Shown here piece after piece: positions 46,801-58,800 of a stretch of 64,000 bases of DNA. Below the pieces are notes generated by a model. The model saw only the letters and a program-made list of their open reading frames with translations, was not told the origin of the DNA and did not search any database. Location: NCBI GenBank assembly GCA_013076295.1, contig RQOL01000658.1:124001-188000 (forward strand), given 5' to 3'. Both the position numbers and the translations under genes were made by a program. This DNA is from Sanderia malayensis. Taxonomy: Eukaryota > Cnidaria > Scyphozoa > Semaeostomeae > Pelagiidae. The stretch's first letter is position 1, and every line of letters begins with the position of its first letter.

Positions 46801-49800
46801 TCTTTCAGTTGCTGATTGGCTATAAGAAAGGCATAATTGTTTTATGGAATCAAGATAAGATTCGAGCAGAAGGAACTTTTAAAGCATCACATGAACTGGA
46901 AGGTGTATCATGGCACAAAAGTGCCAACCAGTTTGTTAGTGCACACGAACGTGGCATCATATCAATATGGAGCATACCACAAAGAGAAGATGGAGAAATA
47001 ATACAAGAATCGTCAACACCGTATGGTCCATTTCCATGTAAACCAATTAGAAAAGTTGAGTGGCATGATCCATATCTTGTTTTCTCTGGTGGACTGCCAA
47101 GAGCAAGCTATGGGGATAAGCATGCTGTTTCATTAATGCAAGGAAATACCTCACAAGTTGTTTTTGAGTTCACATCCAAAGTTATTGATTTCTTTGTTAT
47201 CAGCAGTGACAATGATGCAAGTAAGAATATTTTAGCTACTTCAATACATTTTTCTCATGAACCAGTATGGACTTTTTTCTTCATAGTTTTGTAACTTGTG
47301 GTATTGATAATGAGCTTGAGATACAAAATAGTTTTTAAATGTTTGTTTGTTATGAATTCTAGATGAACCAGTTTCTTTGGCAGTTCTTTGTGAACAAGAG
47401 TTTGTTATGATTGATCTCAAGTCAAAGGAGCAAGGGTATGCATTTATTTCAAACTTATTTTGTCTTACATCATTTTTCACATCTCCCAAGTACATGGATA
47501 TGCTGCTTGTAGTAATGCAGGTATAAGTACAAATGCATACTTACTTGTTAGATCTTCAATATATCAAGTTAATACAGTGGTTTATATTACGCCATTTACT
47601 GGTTTTAATGATTCACTGATCAATTCACAATACACCTTGGCTATTTTTTCCAGTTATCCAACTCATATGCAGCCTTATTTAGCTTGTTTGCACTCCTCGA
47701 ATATTACTTGCTCAATCCATTGCCATGATTGTCCAGAGGAGTTATGGGATGGAATCAAATCAGCTGGTGCAAGAAATGTTGGTAGTGAACATTCTAATGA
47801 GGTACCCATCTTCGTGTATGCTGTCATTTAAACCTTTTTAAGTCAAACAAATAGACAAGCAGCCGCCGATTTTGAGGGGTAAATTCAATAGCATACACAT
47901 ATACCCAATTTTGATAGGAAAGAAGTATTATATATAAGAAAAAAGTAGTCTTTAGTACCTCAAGCCATTGAGAAATGGTTAACCCCAAGATCATTCTTAA
48001 AATAGATTTAGTAGAGAACATGGCATCTTTATCAATGCAATTTGGCAATCCACACAAAATTGTGATAAGATAGATGAGAAAGTATAAAGCCAAATAAACT
48101 CAAGAGATAAACTCAGTTTTTGACTTGTTACAGCTGAAATATCCATTTATCTGAAAGATGCCATATATTTGCAGTAGATAATCATATGAATGCATTTTCA
48201 GCCTTGGCCCATAACTGGTGGCAAGTCTCTGCTTGCAAAATCAGATAAAAGAGACCTTTTTATAACCGGGTATGCACTCCATCTTTGATTCGCTGTCTTT
48301 TTATTTCGACTGATTTCAATTGAATAGCCGTTATCTGTTATGAATAGTTAAGTTTGATATTGATATTTGCAATTTATAGACATGAAGACGGCAGCGTGAA
48401 ATTCTGGGATGTTTCTCAAGTCAACATGAAGCTGCTATGCACAATTGAAACATTGAAAATTCTCGCAACTGAGTTTGATGCCGATGAACCACATCATAAT
48501 CATGATGATGATGAAGATGGTTGGCCGCGTTTCAAGAAGGTCGGCTCCTTTGATCCCTGTTCTGATGATACGAGATACGTTATTTTGAAGCTGGCCCTGT
48601 GTCCTGTTACAAACATGCTGATTGTTGGAGGTGCTGGTGGGCAAGTAATGCTGTATGATTTGACAAGCCAACATTCGAATAAACCAGTGGTGAGTACGTT
48701 AGAATCACTTCTGCTACTGTTCTTCTTGGCCCAATTGTTAATTAGCTCATACCTTTGAAATCCAGAAGGTAAAACAGAACTGTATCAATACGTTTTGTTA
48801 CTTTGCTGGTTAATCTAAGTGTCGATTCAACTTCAAATCTCTTGGTAACGTCTGGCTGTGGAAGTCGTATAAATGCAGAGAAAACTTTAGTATTGGAGAT
48901 ATTTTTCGAAATTCCTTGTTGTGAACGTGTATTGGAAATTACCGATGTTTTGAGTTTCTTTTTTCCATTGTTTTGCATTTGCACGATGCTTCATTTTTGA
49001 TCCACATCAGTGATAACTGCACCAAATGCCTTTTCTTTCCTTTGGTTTATTAACGTTAAATGTTTCAATTGGACAAATGACCTTGTTATTTTTTGGCTTT
49101 TTTAGTATGAAGAAATAAATATGATAGCAAAGCTTGAAGGTTTTGAATGGAAAGGCGTTGGCGCTCTTTTGATGAAGCAGAACATTGATACATCTCAAAC
49201 AATTATTCCAAAGAGACTTTTGCAGCTACAACCACCGGCTGCTATTACTGCTGTTGCAATGAGTTCTGCTTGGGGATTGTAAGTATTTTGGTTTATTATC
49301 ATTTTATACGGTTCATATCTAGAGGAGAAACGAAAATATGATCGAAGTAACACTTTGTCCGATAGTACTAGGAAACTGTAGTACGGTAATTAAGCAAAAA
49401 TGACGTAGGAAAATTCCCTAGTTTACCTTCGACCATCAGGTTTTCCTAAATATGCTCTTTCATTTGGAATTACCCAACTGGGGAAGCGTCTAGTTTAAAC
49501 TATTTAATAGCAAAATGACCCAAACAGTATAATTTAGTCCCAACCAGCAAAAAATTTTTTGGAAACGAGTCTATTACATAGTTTTTCCCGCACTTTCCTT
49601 TGTTGTCATGTTACCTTGCGCCAGTCCTTGGGCTGTAACCTTCTATCAGCTTGCATACTTGCTGATCAGCACAGCGTTGATGCAAGTTCATTTTCTTGAA
49701 AAGATCTATTTTTGAATTTTCAGAGTTGCTGTTGGTACTTGTCACGGTTTTACTGCTTATGACTATAAGGCAGGAAAAGTTGCACTTGTTAAATGCACCA

Positions 49801-52458
49801 TTAGCCCAACTGGTAAATGTGTTACATTTATTACCCGCATATTTACTACCGCTGAGAAGTAGTTAATGAATGTGCAATCCTCAGCTGAGATCATCCACCT
49901 TCTTGGCTAGCAGCTCTCAACATAATTCTTTAATTGCTTTAACGCCTATTTACACTGCATCACTTAACCTCACTCTGCTAGGATATATAAATAGTGCATG
50001 TTGCTATTCGCACTCCTTTCACCATTACCATGAGCGTGTTAGTTAAATAACTGACTTTTTTGTGCATACTGTTTTAGACCTGGCAAACACGGGTGGACAT
50101 ATACAAAGGCGAAAATCTTTTACGAAATCTTTGCGAGACTCGATACGTCGATTCAGGAGTCGACGAAGTACGAAAGGTTCTCGTAGAAGGCCAGCGAGGG
50201 GCGGTGAATCGACTGATGGGGCAGCAGCTAACGAGGCATCTGGAACAGGACGCCGCACCCGTTCGCCAGTAGAGACCGAAAGAAGCTCGGCTGTACGACT
50301 TGTTGACGAAAATCGGGTTGACGAATCCTTAATGAGCATGGTGAAATGCCTTTACTTTGCTGAAACCTTCCTGGCCGATAGTAAGTTATTGAGATCGTGA
50401 TTACAACTATCATCCATTGTGATCCCTTGTTAAAACAATTGCTCTTCAGATATAAATCTTTGGTGTTTCGAACATTTGTCTCTTTTCCCCGATTTTGAGG
50501 CTTTTGGGTTTAGACTGCAATAATGAGAACTCTTGGTGTTTGATATACTCTTTCCCGTTTGTGTTCTGCTTACTTCGAGCTTGACTGAATTTAAAATATA
50601 TACAGTTGACTCTTACCTTCTCAAACTCTGAAGGGAAATGACACTTTAGTCCGTATATGAAGAGTTAGGGATATCCGAAGTAACTGAAATGGTCTCTTTC
50701 CTATTTGGAGAATTTGATTTTCGAGATAACGGCAGTCAGCTGTTTTATGTATTTTTTATTTACCCTTAAGAGTCCGTATTTCTTTGTCATCCAGAAAGCC
50801 ATAGAAATATAAACACGCTGTTCTTGTATGTGCTGTCCCATGCTATAGATTTGAATAGTGGTTGAATAGTGTCCCATGCTATTACGTTTTCCTTCTTTAC
50901 ACGTTGACTTTTGTTTGAATTGGTAGCTGTTCACCATACACCAACGCTGTGGGCTGGCACGAATTCTGGTACAATTTACGCATACACTGTGACAATCCCA
51001 GAGGAAGAAAAGCGACCAGAAGAGCCCGTATCTATTGAGGTTGGAAAGGAAATCAAATTACGTCACCATGCTCCAGTCATGTCTATAGCAGTGTTTGATA
51101 AGCACGGTGTTCCTCTACCTTCAATCAAAGAGGTAGAATCGGGTAGAGAAAAGCCTGCTGATATGAGCGGACAACATTTCCTTCTTATATGTTCTGAAGA
51201 ACAGCTCAAGATCTTCTCACTACCAACATTAAGGCCTAAAAATAAAGAGAAGCTCACTGCTATTGATGGGTCAAGAGTACGAAATATTTCAATGATTAAA
51301 GTCAACGCGATAAAGGGTGAGATATTACGGTGTATTCTCTTTTTATTTTACTCCTATTTTACTTTTATTATATTCACTTCTTTCTATCCGCTGTATTTTA
51401 TACCATTAATTGAATGGACTTCTTTTCGTGGCAATGGCATGATTCTTGATCTTTATTATGCGTTTTTGCAGATGACGAAACTGTCGAGTACCACAGCATG
51501 GCTTGCTTATCAAATCTTGGTGACTTATCTGTTTATGCAGTTCCAAGTTTGAGGATTCATTTGAAAGCAAATGCCATCTCTAGAGATGATGTCTGGTATG
51601 TAAAATATTCAACATGTAGGCGTTCAATAATTGATAATAGCGTTTATTCTCGAGATAAGTGTCAATTTTGTTTATTAGTGGGTGGTAAGGTCATTTTAAT
51701 AAGTCACTTTATACTGCTAGTTCTGTGCATGAAGTCTAGCTTTGCTACATATGTTGGGTTTTTTCATCCTTGACCGATTAGGCTTTCAGATGTCGTCATG
51801 AAGAGTCATTAAACTTACTTGAATTTACTTACCTTCTCGCGCTTTTTTCAGTGGTATTCAATCAGTTTTGATAACAAGACATGGACAAGGATTCTACTTA
51901 AAAAGTCATACAGAAATTCAGGGCTTCAGTTTGACTGTTAATGACATGTGAGTAATGTCAATATTTTTTTCAGTTCTGTTATTTACATTAGTAGCTTTAA
52001 TTATGCGCAAAGACATAGTATTATCAGGCCCAATGATTTGTGTATCCATGTTTTCTGTTATCGATCGGTATTAATCTTCTATTTTGATTATTTGCTATAG
52101 TTTGAAGCCGACGTGTATACTGAAGCCAGGAGATGGTGAGGATGATGACGACATAGCATCTGACCGTGGTATCAGTCCTATCAGCTTACGCAGAGAAGAA
52201 CACGAGTCAATCTTCACATACAATGCTAGCTCTAACCAAGCAGACAGCAACACCGTACCGCCTGATTTGATTCCGGAAAGTGAGAAGGCAAGAGCAAGTC
52301 CAGCTACAGTTAAAAATTCTTCAGCAGTTGGTGAACACTCCAGTTGTGTTGTCACAACTGAAGAGATCGTAAAAACCTCGACCGGTTGCGAAACTATTTT
52401 TGTTACAGAAACAAGAACCGAAAAAAAGGTCGAATCTATCATTGTAAATAACGAATAA
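43882..52458 (+). CDS. LLGL: lethal giant larvae homologue LLGL (WD40 cell-polarity protein)
   Basis: Eighteen coding exons, all in phase, give 1044 aa (family about 1010-1160): 43882-43953, 44258-44355, 45658-45739, 45970-46088, 46220-46363, 46508-46583, 46809-47220, 47363-47435, 47654-47801, 48202-48269, 48380-48689, 49106-49278, 49724-49812, 50078-50380, 50927-51316, 51472-51595, 51852-51947, 52101-52458. Diagnostic blocks: TVEHGFPNKASAVAYDP near the N-terminus, STPYGPFPCKPI, FSGGLPRASYGDKH, HEDGSVKFWD, KVGSFDPCSDD and LWAGTNSGTIYAYTV across two seven-bladed WD40 propellers. The basic aPKC target loop (residues 635-643, S-x3-S-x3-S) lies in exon 14. LLGL works at the basolateral cortex, opposing the Par6-aPKC complex and binding syntaxins. 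It is not tomosyn: it lacks a C-terminal R-SNARE and carries the aPKC loop. Confidence 0.95.
45050..45075. repeat. AT-rich simple repeat in LLGL intron 2
   Basis: Imperfect (AT)n/(TATA)n run. The surrounding intron (44.36-45.66 kb) holds no other recognisable feature. Confidence 0.6.
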
Positions 52459-54017
52459 GTAAGTTTTTTATTTTCATTGTTCCTAATATTTTTATTCCTT
52501 CTACCCATTTCAATTTTCCCACAGCATTTTTTGCTGTATTTGCTTTTATTTAAGGCTGTCTTTGAGCTTTACAATTTGCTCGACCTTTATTATTTTCAAG
52601 CTCCCTGTTCCTTCGTGGAATTTAATATTATGCATGCTACTAATTTTTTGATATTTTTGATTTTTTTCTAGATGGCTTGCTCGAGTTCTCCGTATCGAAA
52701 ACACCAGATGTATACTGGTAATATCAAGTGAAACGCCATCACTGATAATAATATTATCCCTGTGATCACATCATTATCATCCGAGCCATCCATTTGGGAA
52801 AACTGTGCTTAGATTTTTAACTCAGCGTGTGTATGATATTCAAGTTTACTCTCAGTATTCACATGGTATAGTATATAAATTGTTTTGGGTCAAAACCTCT
52901 TGTTTAACTATATGAATTTCGTATTAGGTTTTGCAAACTTGCAGTTTAGTAATTTAATTAGGCTTTTCACTTTTAATCAATATAATTTACTTGTGATTAA
53001 TAATCGTATTTAAGTAATAATGTTTTCGGATGCTTTTACTTAGTTTTTAGTTGTTATAGATTTGTCTTAGCTTTTATTGATCTCTTAGTTTTCGTATTTA
53101 AGGCTCACTTACGGTTTCCCCTCGTGGAAATTTATGAACTCCTCTCCACCCCAAGGGAGTAATTATCTGAATATTACTCCCATGCTTATTAAATTGATAA
53201 TATGAAAATGATAGTTTTCATTAGAATCATCTTTAAAGCTTCGCTATTTTTTATTAAGATGCATAAATGCTTTTTACTTTTAGCCGAAGATTTTGACTGT
53301 TTGTAAGACATGATTTATTTATGATTTTTAAATGCAACATCACGGAATTTTAGTTTAAATTTTTTATGGGCACGACTAGCAGTTGCAAGTGAAAATAAGA
53401 GTAGCATTAAAAATACGTTTCTGAGTGTTATTTTCAATGTCGTTTTATTCGTTAAAGTTATGGAAATTGTTGTATACTGAGCCATTCTTGATCACATATG
53501 AACCAATAGTGACATCTATTGTACTGTTCTCCCCGTAAATTCTATTGTTGACGAAGATTTGAGTATTTGCTCTGATGTTTACCTCCGTTACTAGCTCCAC
53601 CATCTTCTGTTATTTTCAGTGGCACCACGACGCGGTGATAATGATTAGTTTTACCTCATTAATAATAGAACCCCTCTACAACACAATCCACGCCAAAACC
53701 TCTGATAAATAAACACTTTATCAAATATATTTTATTTAACCTTATTTTGTCTTAAAAAAACTTGGCAAACTTATTGGACGTGCATCCACAGACACATTTT
53801 TGGACAATATTTTGCTTCGAAAAGTACCGAATGGCAAGTCTGAATCTGAGTTCGAATCGAGTTGGATGATGAATCGAAGAAGCGTGCAACTTCGTCTTTT
53901 CGTTCGTTTCAATTCAATTCAATTGTCTTGCCATGCCATTTGGTTTTGTGATAAACAACGTGCCACAACTGATGAGAAGTATTTAAAACTCCGTAAAATC
54001 CATCAATCTAAAAAAAT
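52459..54017. other. LLGL 3' UTR and PHF5A upstream region
   Basis: The LLGL stop is followed directly by GTAAGT and, 213 bases on, by TTTTTTTCTAG, so a 3' UTR intron (52459-52671) is likely. A possible AATAAA for LLGL is at 53708-53713, about 300 bases before the PHF5A start. ORFs here look like chance. Confidence 0.45.
53708..53713 (+). terminator. possible LLGL polyadenylation signal AATAAA
   Basis: AATAAA in an AT-rich region 1.25 kb past the LLGL stop and just before the next gene. Plausible but not unique in this composition. Confidence 0.3.
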
Positions 54018-54908
54018 ATGGCAAAGCATCATCCAGATCTAATTTTTTGCAGAAAGCAACCAGGAGTTGGTGAGTTTCTTGATTATTTGTAACCTTAAGT
54101 TGTTGAGAAATGCCACCGGCCTGGGCCTAATGTGTTTTATTTAGGCCAGGATGATACGGGGCCACAAAGGCCACGAAAGAAGCTTCTCGGGTTATTACAT
54201 CTATTGAAATTATTACATCTAACACATCATAAAGCTCAATGCTTAGGTATGCTCTCACCTTTCCTTGGGATTCTTTGATAAAAACTCGTTGAATAATTAT
54301 TTTACACTGTGTTGTACCTAGTCGTTCGTAAATAAACTTTAATTTTATTTGTTCTAGCAATTGGAAGACTGTGTGAAAAATGTAAGTAACATGACTTAAA
54401 CACGATTATACTAAATCTGTTATTATCACATAAAAACCGTTGGCTGATTAAGACCTCTAACCGTGAGTTTGTGTTTTACCTCATGAAGTATTGCATAGGT
54501 TTTCAGCATCTTGAATCGTGAACGAATAAAAGTTCTATTTTATTTTGCAGGTGATGGCAGATGTGTTATTTGTGATTCGTATGTAAGGCCATGTACTTTA
54601 GTGCGAATTTGTGATGAATGTAATTATGGATCTTATCAAGGGCGTTGTGTTATTTGTGGTGGTCCTGGTGTGTCAGATGCATATTATTGCAAAGGATGCA
54701 CTGTCCAAGAAAAAGATGTAATTTTATTTTTATTATATTTCTATTTTTGCCTTTTATCATTTGAGTTAACTTGTTGATAACAGCTATTTAATTTTATTGT
54801 TATTTACCTTATTTCTAGAGAGATGGATGTCCGAAGATTGTTAATTTGGGAAGTTCTAAAACTGATCTATTCTATGAAAGAAAGAAGTATGGTTTCAGAA
54901 AGCGTTGA
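54018..54908 (+). CDS. PHF5A: PHD finger-like domain protein 5A (SF3b14b), splicing factor subunit
   Basis: Four exons (54018-54069, 54358-54381, 54551-54717, 54819-54908) join in phase to 110 aa, exactly the length of the vertebrate protein. It begins [17 protein letters not shown], continues with [20 protein letters not shown] and [17 protein letters not shown], and ends [12 protein letters not shown]. The CxxC pairs form the zinc-binding knotted fold of this family. Tyr36, which in human PHF5A lines the branch-point adenosine pocket with SF3B1, is present. The protein is a core subunit of SF3b in the U2 snRNP and acts in the nucleus. Exon 2 is only 24 nt. Differences from human as I remember it are few (for example Pro15, Gly in CKGC, Arg109). 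Confidence 0.98.
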
Positions 54909-55841
54909 TAAAGCGTCGCCATCACTTTTATTTTTGCAAATTACCTTGCAAGCTTAGTTACATGAGTTTAAAAATACTTAACAAGACACAGGGTCCGATA
55001 CATTGTAATATCAAGTTATCACAGTGGAACTGAAACAGCACACATAAATCTTACTTTTTAATTCATCTCTTAGCTATCAGATTTCTTATGAAATGAACTA
55101 TATGGATTTGTGAAAATACAATTAATGCATAGACAGCTTGTTTTGTTTGTATGGGTACTCAAATCACGAGGGTAGCATTTTGAATCTCGTAACTACTTTT
55201 GACTGAAAAAGTCCATAATTGTTTCGATTTTTGCCTTAAGTTTAACTACCTCACAAATGCTTTGTATAGTATATATATAGTATAGTATAACTGTATATAG
55301 ATTAATTTTCTTCATTCAGCATCCTGGTAACTTGTGATCATTGTCCGTTGTTCCTGAGGTGATTCCTCTTAAGCATCAATGCTGGGTCAAAAGCAGAACT
55401 TTTCTAATCTTCTTTTGTTATCTTGATTTTTGCAGTGCAAATTTGCTGTGGGGTTCATTTAATGCGGGTGGCATCTGCAATGAGGTGGCAATCCTCGAGT
55501 TGGAAAAAACACACAAAGCGTAAGCGAAGTGAAAGCCCGTTACCTTTCTTGCGTAGCCCTACGTCACGATTGAGACAAAAGTGTCATCGAATGAGCATGC
55601 GCAAAGAGATGAATGAATAATTGAAATGTTGTTGTTGTTGCCCTGAGTGTGTGTCTGCTGTTGTCAAAAACATTTCTTCGGCATGTTATGTTTTGCTGTG
55701 CTGGTGATATAAAATGTACGGTCACGGTTAAAGATTTCCAACATCATTATTTTATTATCGTGAGGTTTTGTGTCTGGAATAAATGAAGAAAGAAATCGCA
55801 TTACTTTATTAATACTTAAGAGGAAATATTTTGAGCCGAGT
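54909..55841. other. PHF5A 3' region and Rab11-FIP upstream region
   Basis: No gene recognised. Frames at 55341-55620 have no domain and follow composition. No clear AATAAA was found for PHF5A. Confidence 0.4.
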
Positions 55842-58800
55842 ATGGAGAGTCAACAGGACGATTTCACACAACTTTTGAAGCCAGTTTTCGATTCATGTGA
55901 CACAAATGGAGATGGCTTCGTTAAAATTAACGATTTGCTATTATTGGGCAAGCAACATGCATTCGAACATTTAGAAGTATGCTTACATGTTTATCTCATT
56001 TATTTTTGTTTTGTAATATTCTGTTGTTTCTTTTGGCAGTTTCACGATCCTTTCCTTTTACCTACCTACAGTTTATCTGCATTTTCATCACCTTGTCTTG
56101 TTTTATAGCGAAAATAAAACAAGGAAGTGGTTGCGTTATGCTTTTTAAATGAATTATCATTTATCATCATGGCTTAAAAATAATGTAGATTGCATTTACT
56201 TCCGAAGAAATGAAAAGGTGCCATATTGATGGCTATTTTGTCAATTCTTTCTTGCTTATTTCAAGGAACCCTCAATTGTTTACAACACTTTTTTGCCCAG
56301 ACAGACACTTGAAACCTTGTGATAATTAGTGAAAGGCATGTGAGTGACGACGAGTGCTTAAAGTGGTGAAGCCATTGTTTCCAAATGTGGTCCCTATTGT
56401 TTTGTAAAACAAAGTAAATTCTTCATGACAACTCTGGAGAATAGCTCTGTTCCCCCACACAGGTGTTTTCACAGATAATGATTTGATGTGTATTTTTTCT
56501 CTTAAAGGAACTTGAACCAATTCTCAAACAGTTGGACCCTAAAGGTCATGGCAGGATAACTTTTCAAGATTTCTGTCGAAGAGTTCATGAAATAACCTCA
56601 GGTTTGAAATAGATATCATCTTCGTTTGTCTACCATAAATTGATTCAAGGCAGCTTTATTTTTATTTCAATAACTCCTTGTTAACAAGTTTTAAATTGAA
56701 GAATTTACAATTATGTCAGGACACAGTGACAAGGAAACAGATACAGCAATTTTGCCAGAACAGAGACCGAGATCATTTACAGATAGTGAAGGATTCTTTG
56801 AAGACGTCAGTAAATATTTCTTACGTTAATACAAATTGATAAACTTTATGGCTATCTCTTTGTTGCTATACGGTAGATCCTTAACTTTGTTTATTGTTGC
56901 TCATTATGATTTCCTGCCCTGGATAATTACTAAAGTTAATCACCTATTTATTTTTTAACAAGCTTAGTTGATTGAATGATCATGATAAAAAGTTCAATGT
57001 AGTTATATTGTCACATTGAAAACTAGCAAATATTATCGTTTTGAGTTCAATTGAAAATTTCACGAATCGTCTTTTTCACAGGATTAAAATATTTTTCCAT
57101 TATTCATTTGAGTATTTTGTTTTTTTAGAACGATAGTCCAACACACAGTACTGCATCTACAAATGACTACTATGGAGACTCGGATGATTTTGTCCCTCCC
57201 ACGCTGCACAATTCTCACCAAAACAATAACAATAGTAGAAAATCAAAGCAAAATTTCAACATTTATTCTACTTATCCAATAAATGGGATTCATAAACATA
57301 AGAAGAAGTACCCTTCAATATTTCTAAACGATCAGTTATTGGCAACAAGAGATAATGGTCAACCAAATGAGGAAGGATTTGAGGCATTTGGCGAGGCAAG
57401 TGATGCAGATGAAACTGCATCACTCCATTCAGATTACTCTTCTCCTGAGAAAAAGTAAGTTCTAATAAATTTTTTTAGCATTTTCCACTTTCAGGTCTCC
57501 CTCTTATATTGTAGACATATGTTGTAAAACAATAATTTTCATAGCAAAGGATTTTATATTAAACACCTGCATCATATATTAGGTTTACACATATTTTACT
57601 TCTATCTATCAAATTGATGGTAATCCACAGTTAAGCAAATGTAAACAGTTTAAACTAAAGAAATCCAGATGCAACAACACCACTACAAATAAATGTTCCA
57701 CTCACAGAGTTGTCAACACATGAAAAATGATGTTGTTACAACTGCTACACTTGATTCATCATGCATTAACACGGTATCAGTTGTCTTGCACATACACTCT
57801 TGAACCCATCTAGCTCTAACAACTTCTATTTCCCTACTAGATATATATTACAAATCAAAAGTATTAGCATGGGTATCGTAAAATCAGTACCGTTCTTAGG
57901 TTAATGATCTAAGAAGGGTGAAGAAAATAAATCAAAACAAAGTATAGTCAGTAATTAATTTACAATTAATCTTCATCGATTAGGTTCATGTCTCTTATTT
58001 TTATTCTTCAGTTACTCGAAATTTGGTAGGCGAATATCTGGTTCTTTAGCTGCCAGGTAAATACAACACAACTTTATACTTTTATAACTGCTTTTTGTTT
58101 TTATATAGTTGAAGCTATTTGCAGAAAAAATTTCAAACAAACTTTTATGTCTATTAGTATAAAAACATTTTGTCATAAAGCCAATGAAGGGAGCAAGGTT
58201 GCAAGCTGACCAAGATCAAACTATATGTATAGAATGAAGATAGGAAGATAAATCTGTCTTTATTGTCAACACGGTCATTTGTCAGCAAGTTTCTGAGGTG
58301 TTAATAGTTGATTGAAGCCAATTTTGATGCATGATATATAAACTCCCTTCTATAGCTTCAATTCGAATTGCAGGCAGATAAGAATGGTCCAGTCAGCACA
58401 CTTAAGTCTTCATAACAGTGTAGAAGACATCATCCACCCATGAACACTGATCATACTCTGATGGCGAGTACAATATGGTAAACCTTGCCACTCAAGTGAG
58501 TAATTGTTATATACTTGAACCCTTTCACTGCTGCCATTGTGCTCAATGGAACAGACCCATCACTTTATAATTATGCATGATATATTGATGCATTATTCCT
58601 CAGCAATATTGAGAATTATGCATTGATGCTTAATTCCTCAGCCCTTCGTGTGGTTTTCGTTTTGAACTTCCTGGGGTCACCCGAGAGAGCAAAATCTAAA
58701 GTCATTGTAATTTATTATTATTATTATTTCATTGAAGATTGAGTCGTTATCTTCGCAAGTTTCAAGCCTTCAAGTTGACCAAGAGCATCATAGGGAAAAA

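Noticed and set aside
43882..52458. Identification as tomosyn (STXBP5), which shares the LLGL-type WD40 fold
   Set aside because: The STPYGPFPCK and PRASYGD blocks and the aPKC serine loop are LLGL-type, and there is no C-terminal R-SNARE motif.
55341..55620. Basic plus-strand ORF (KKHTKRKRSES) between PHF5A and Rab11-FIP
   Set aside because: No domain, no link by phase or splice sites to either gene, and surrounding composition suggests chance.
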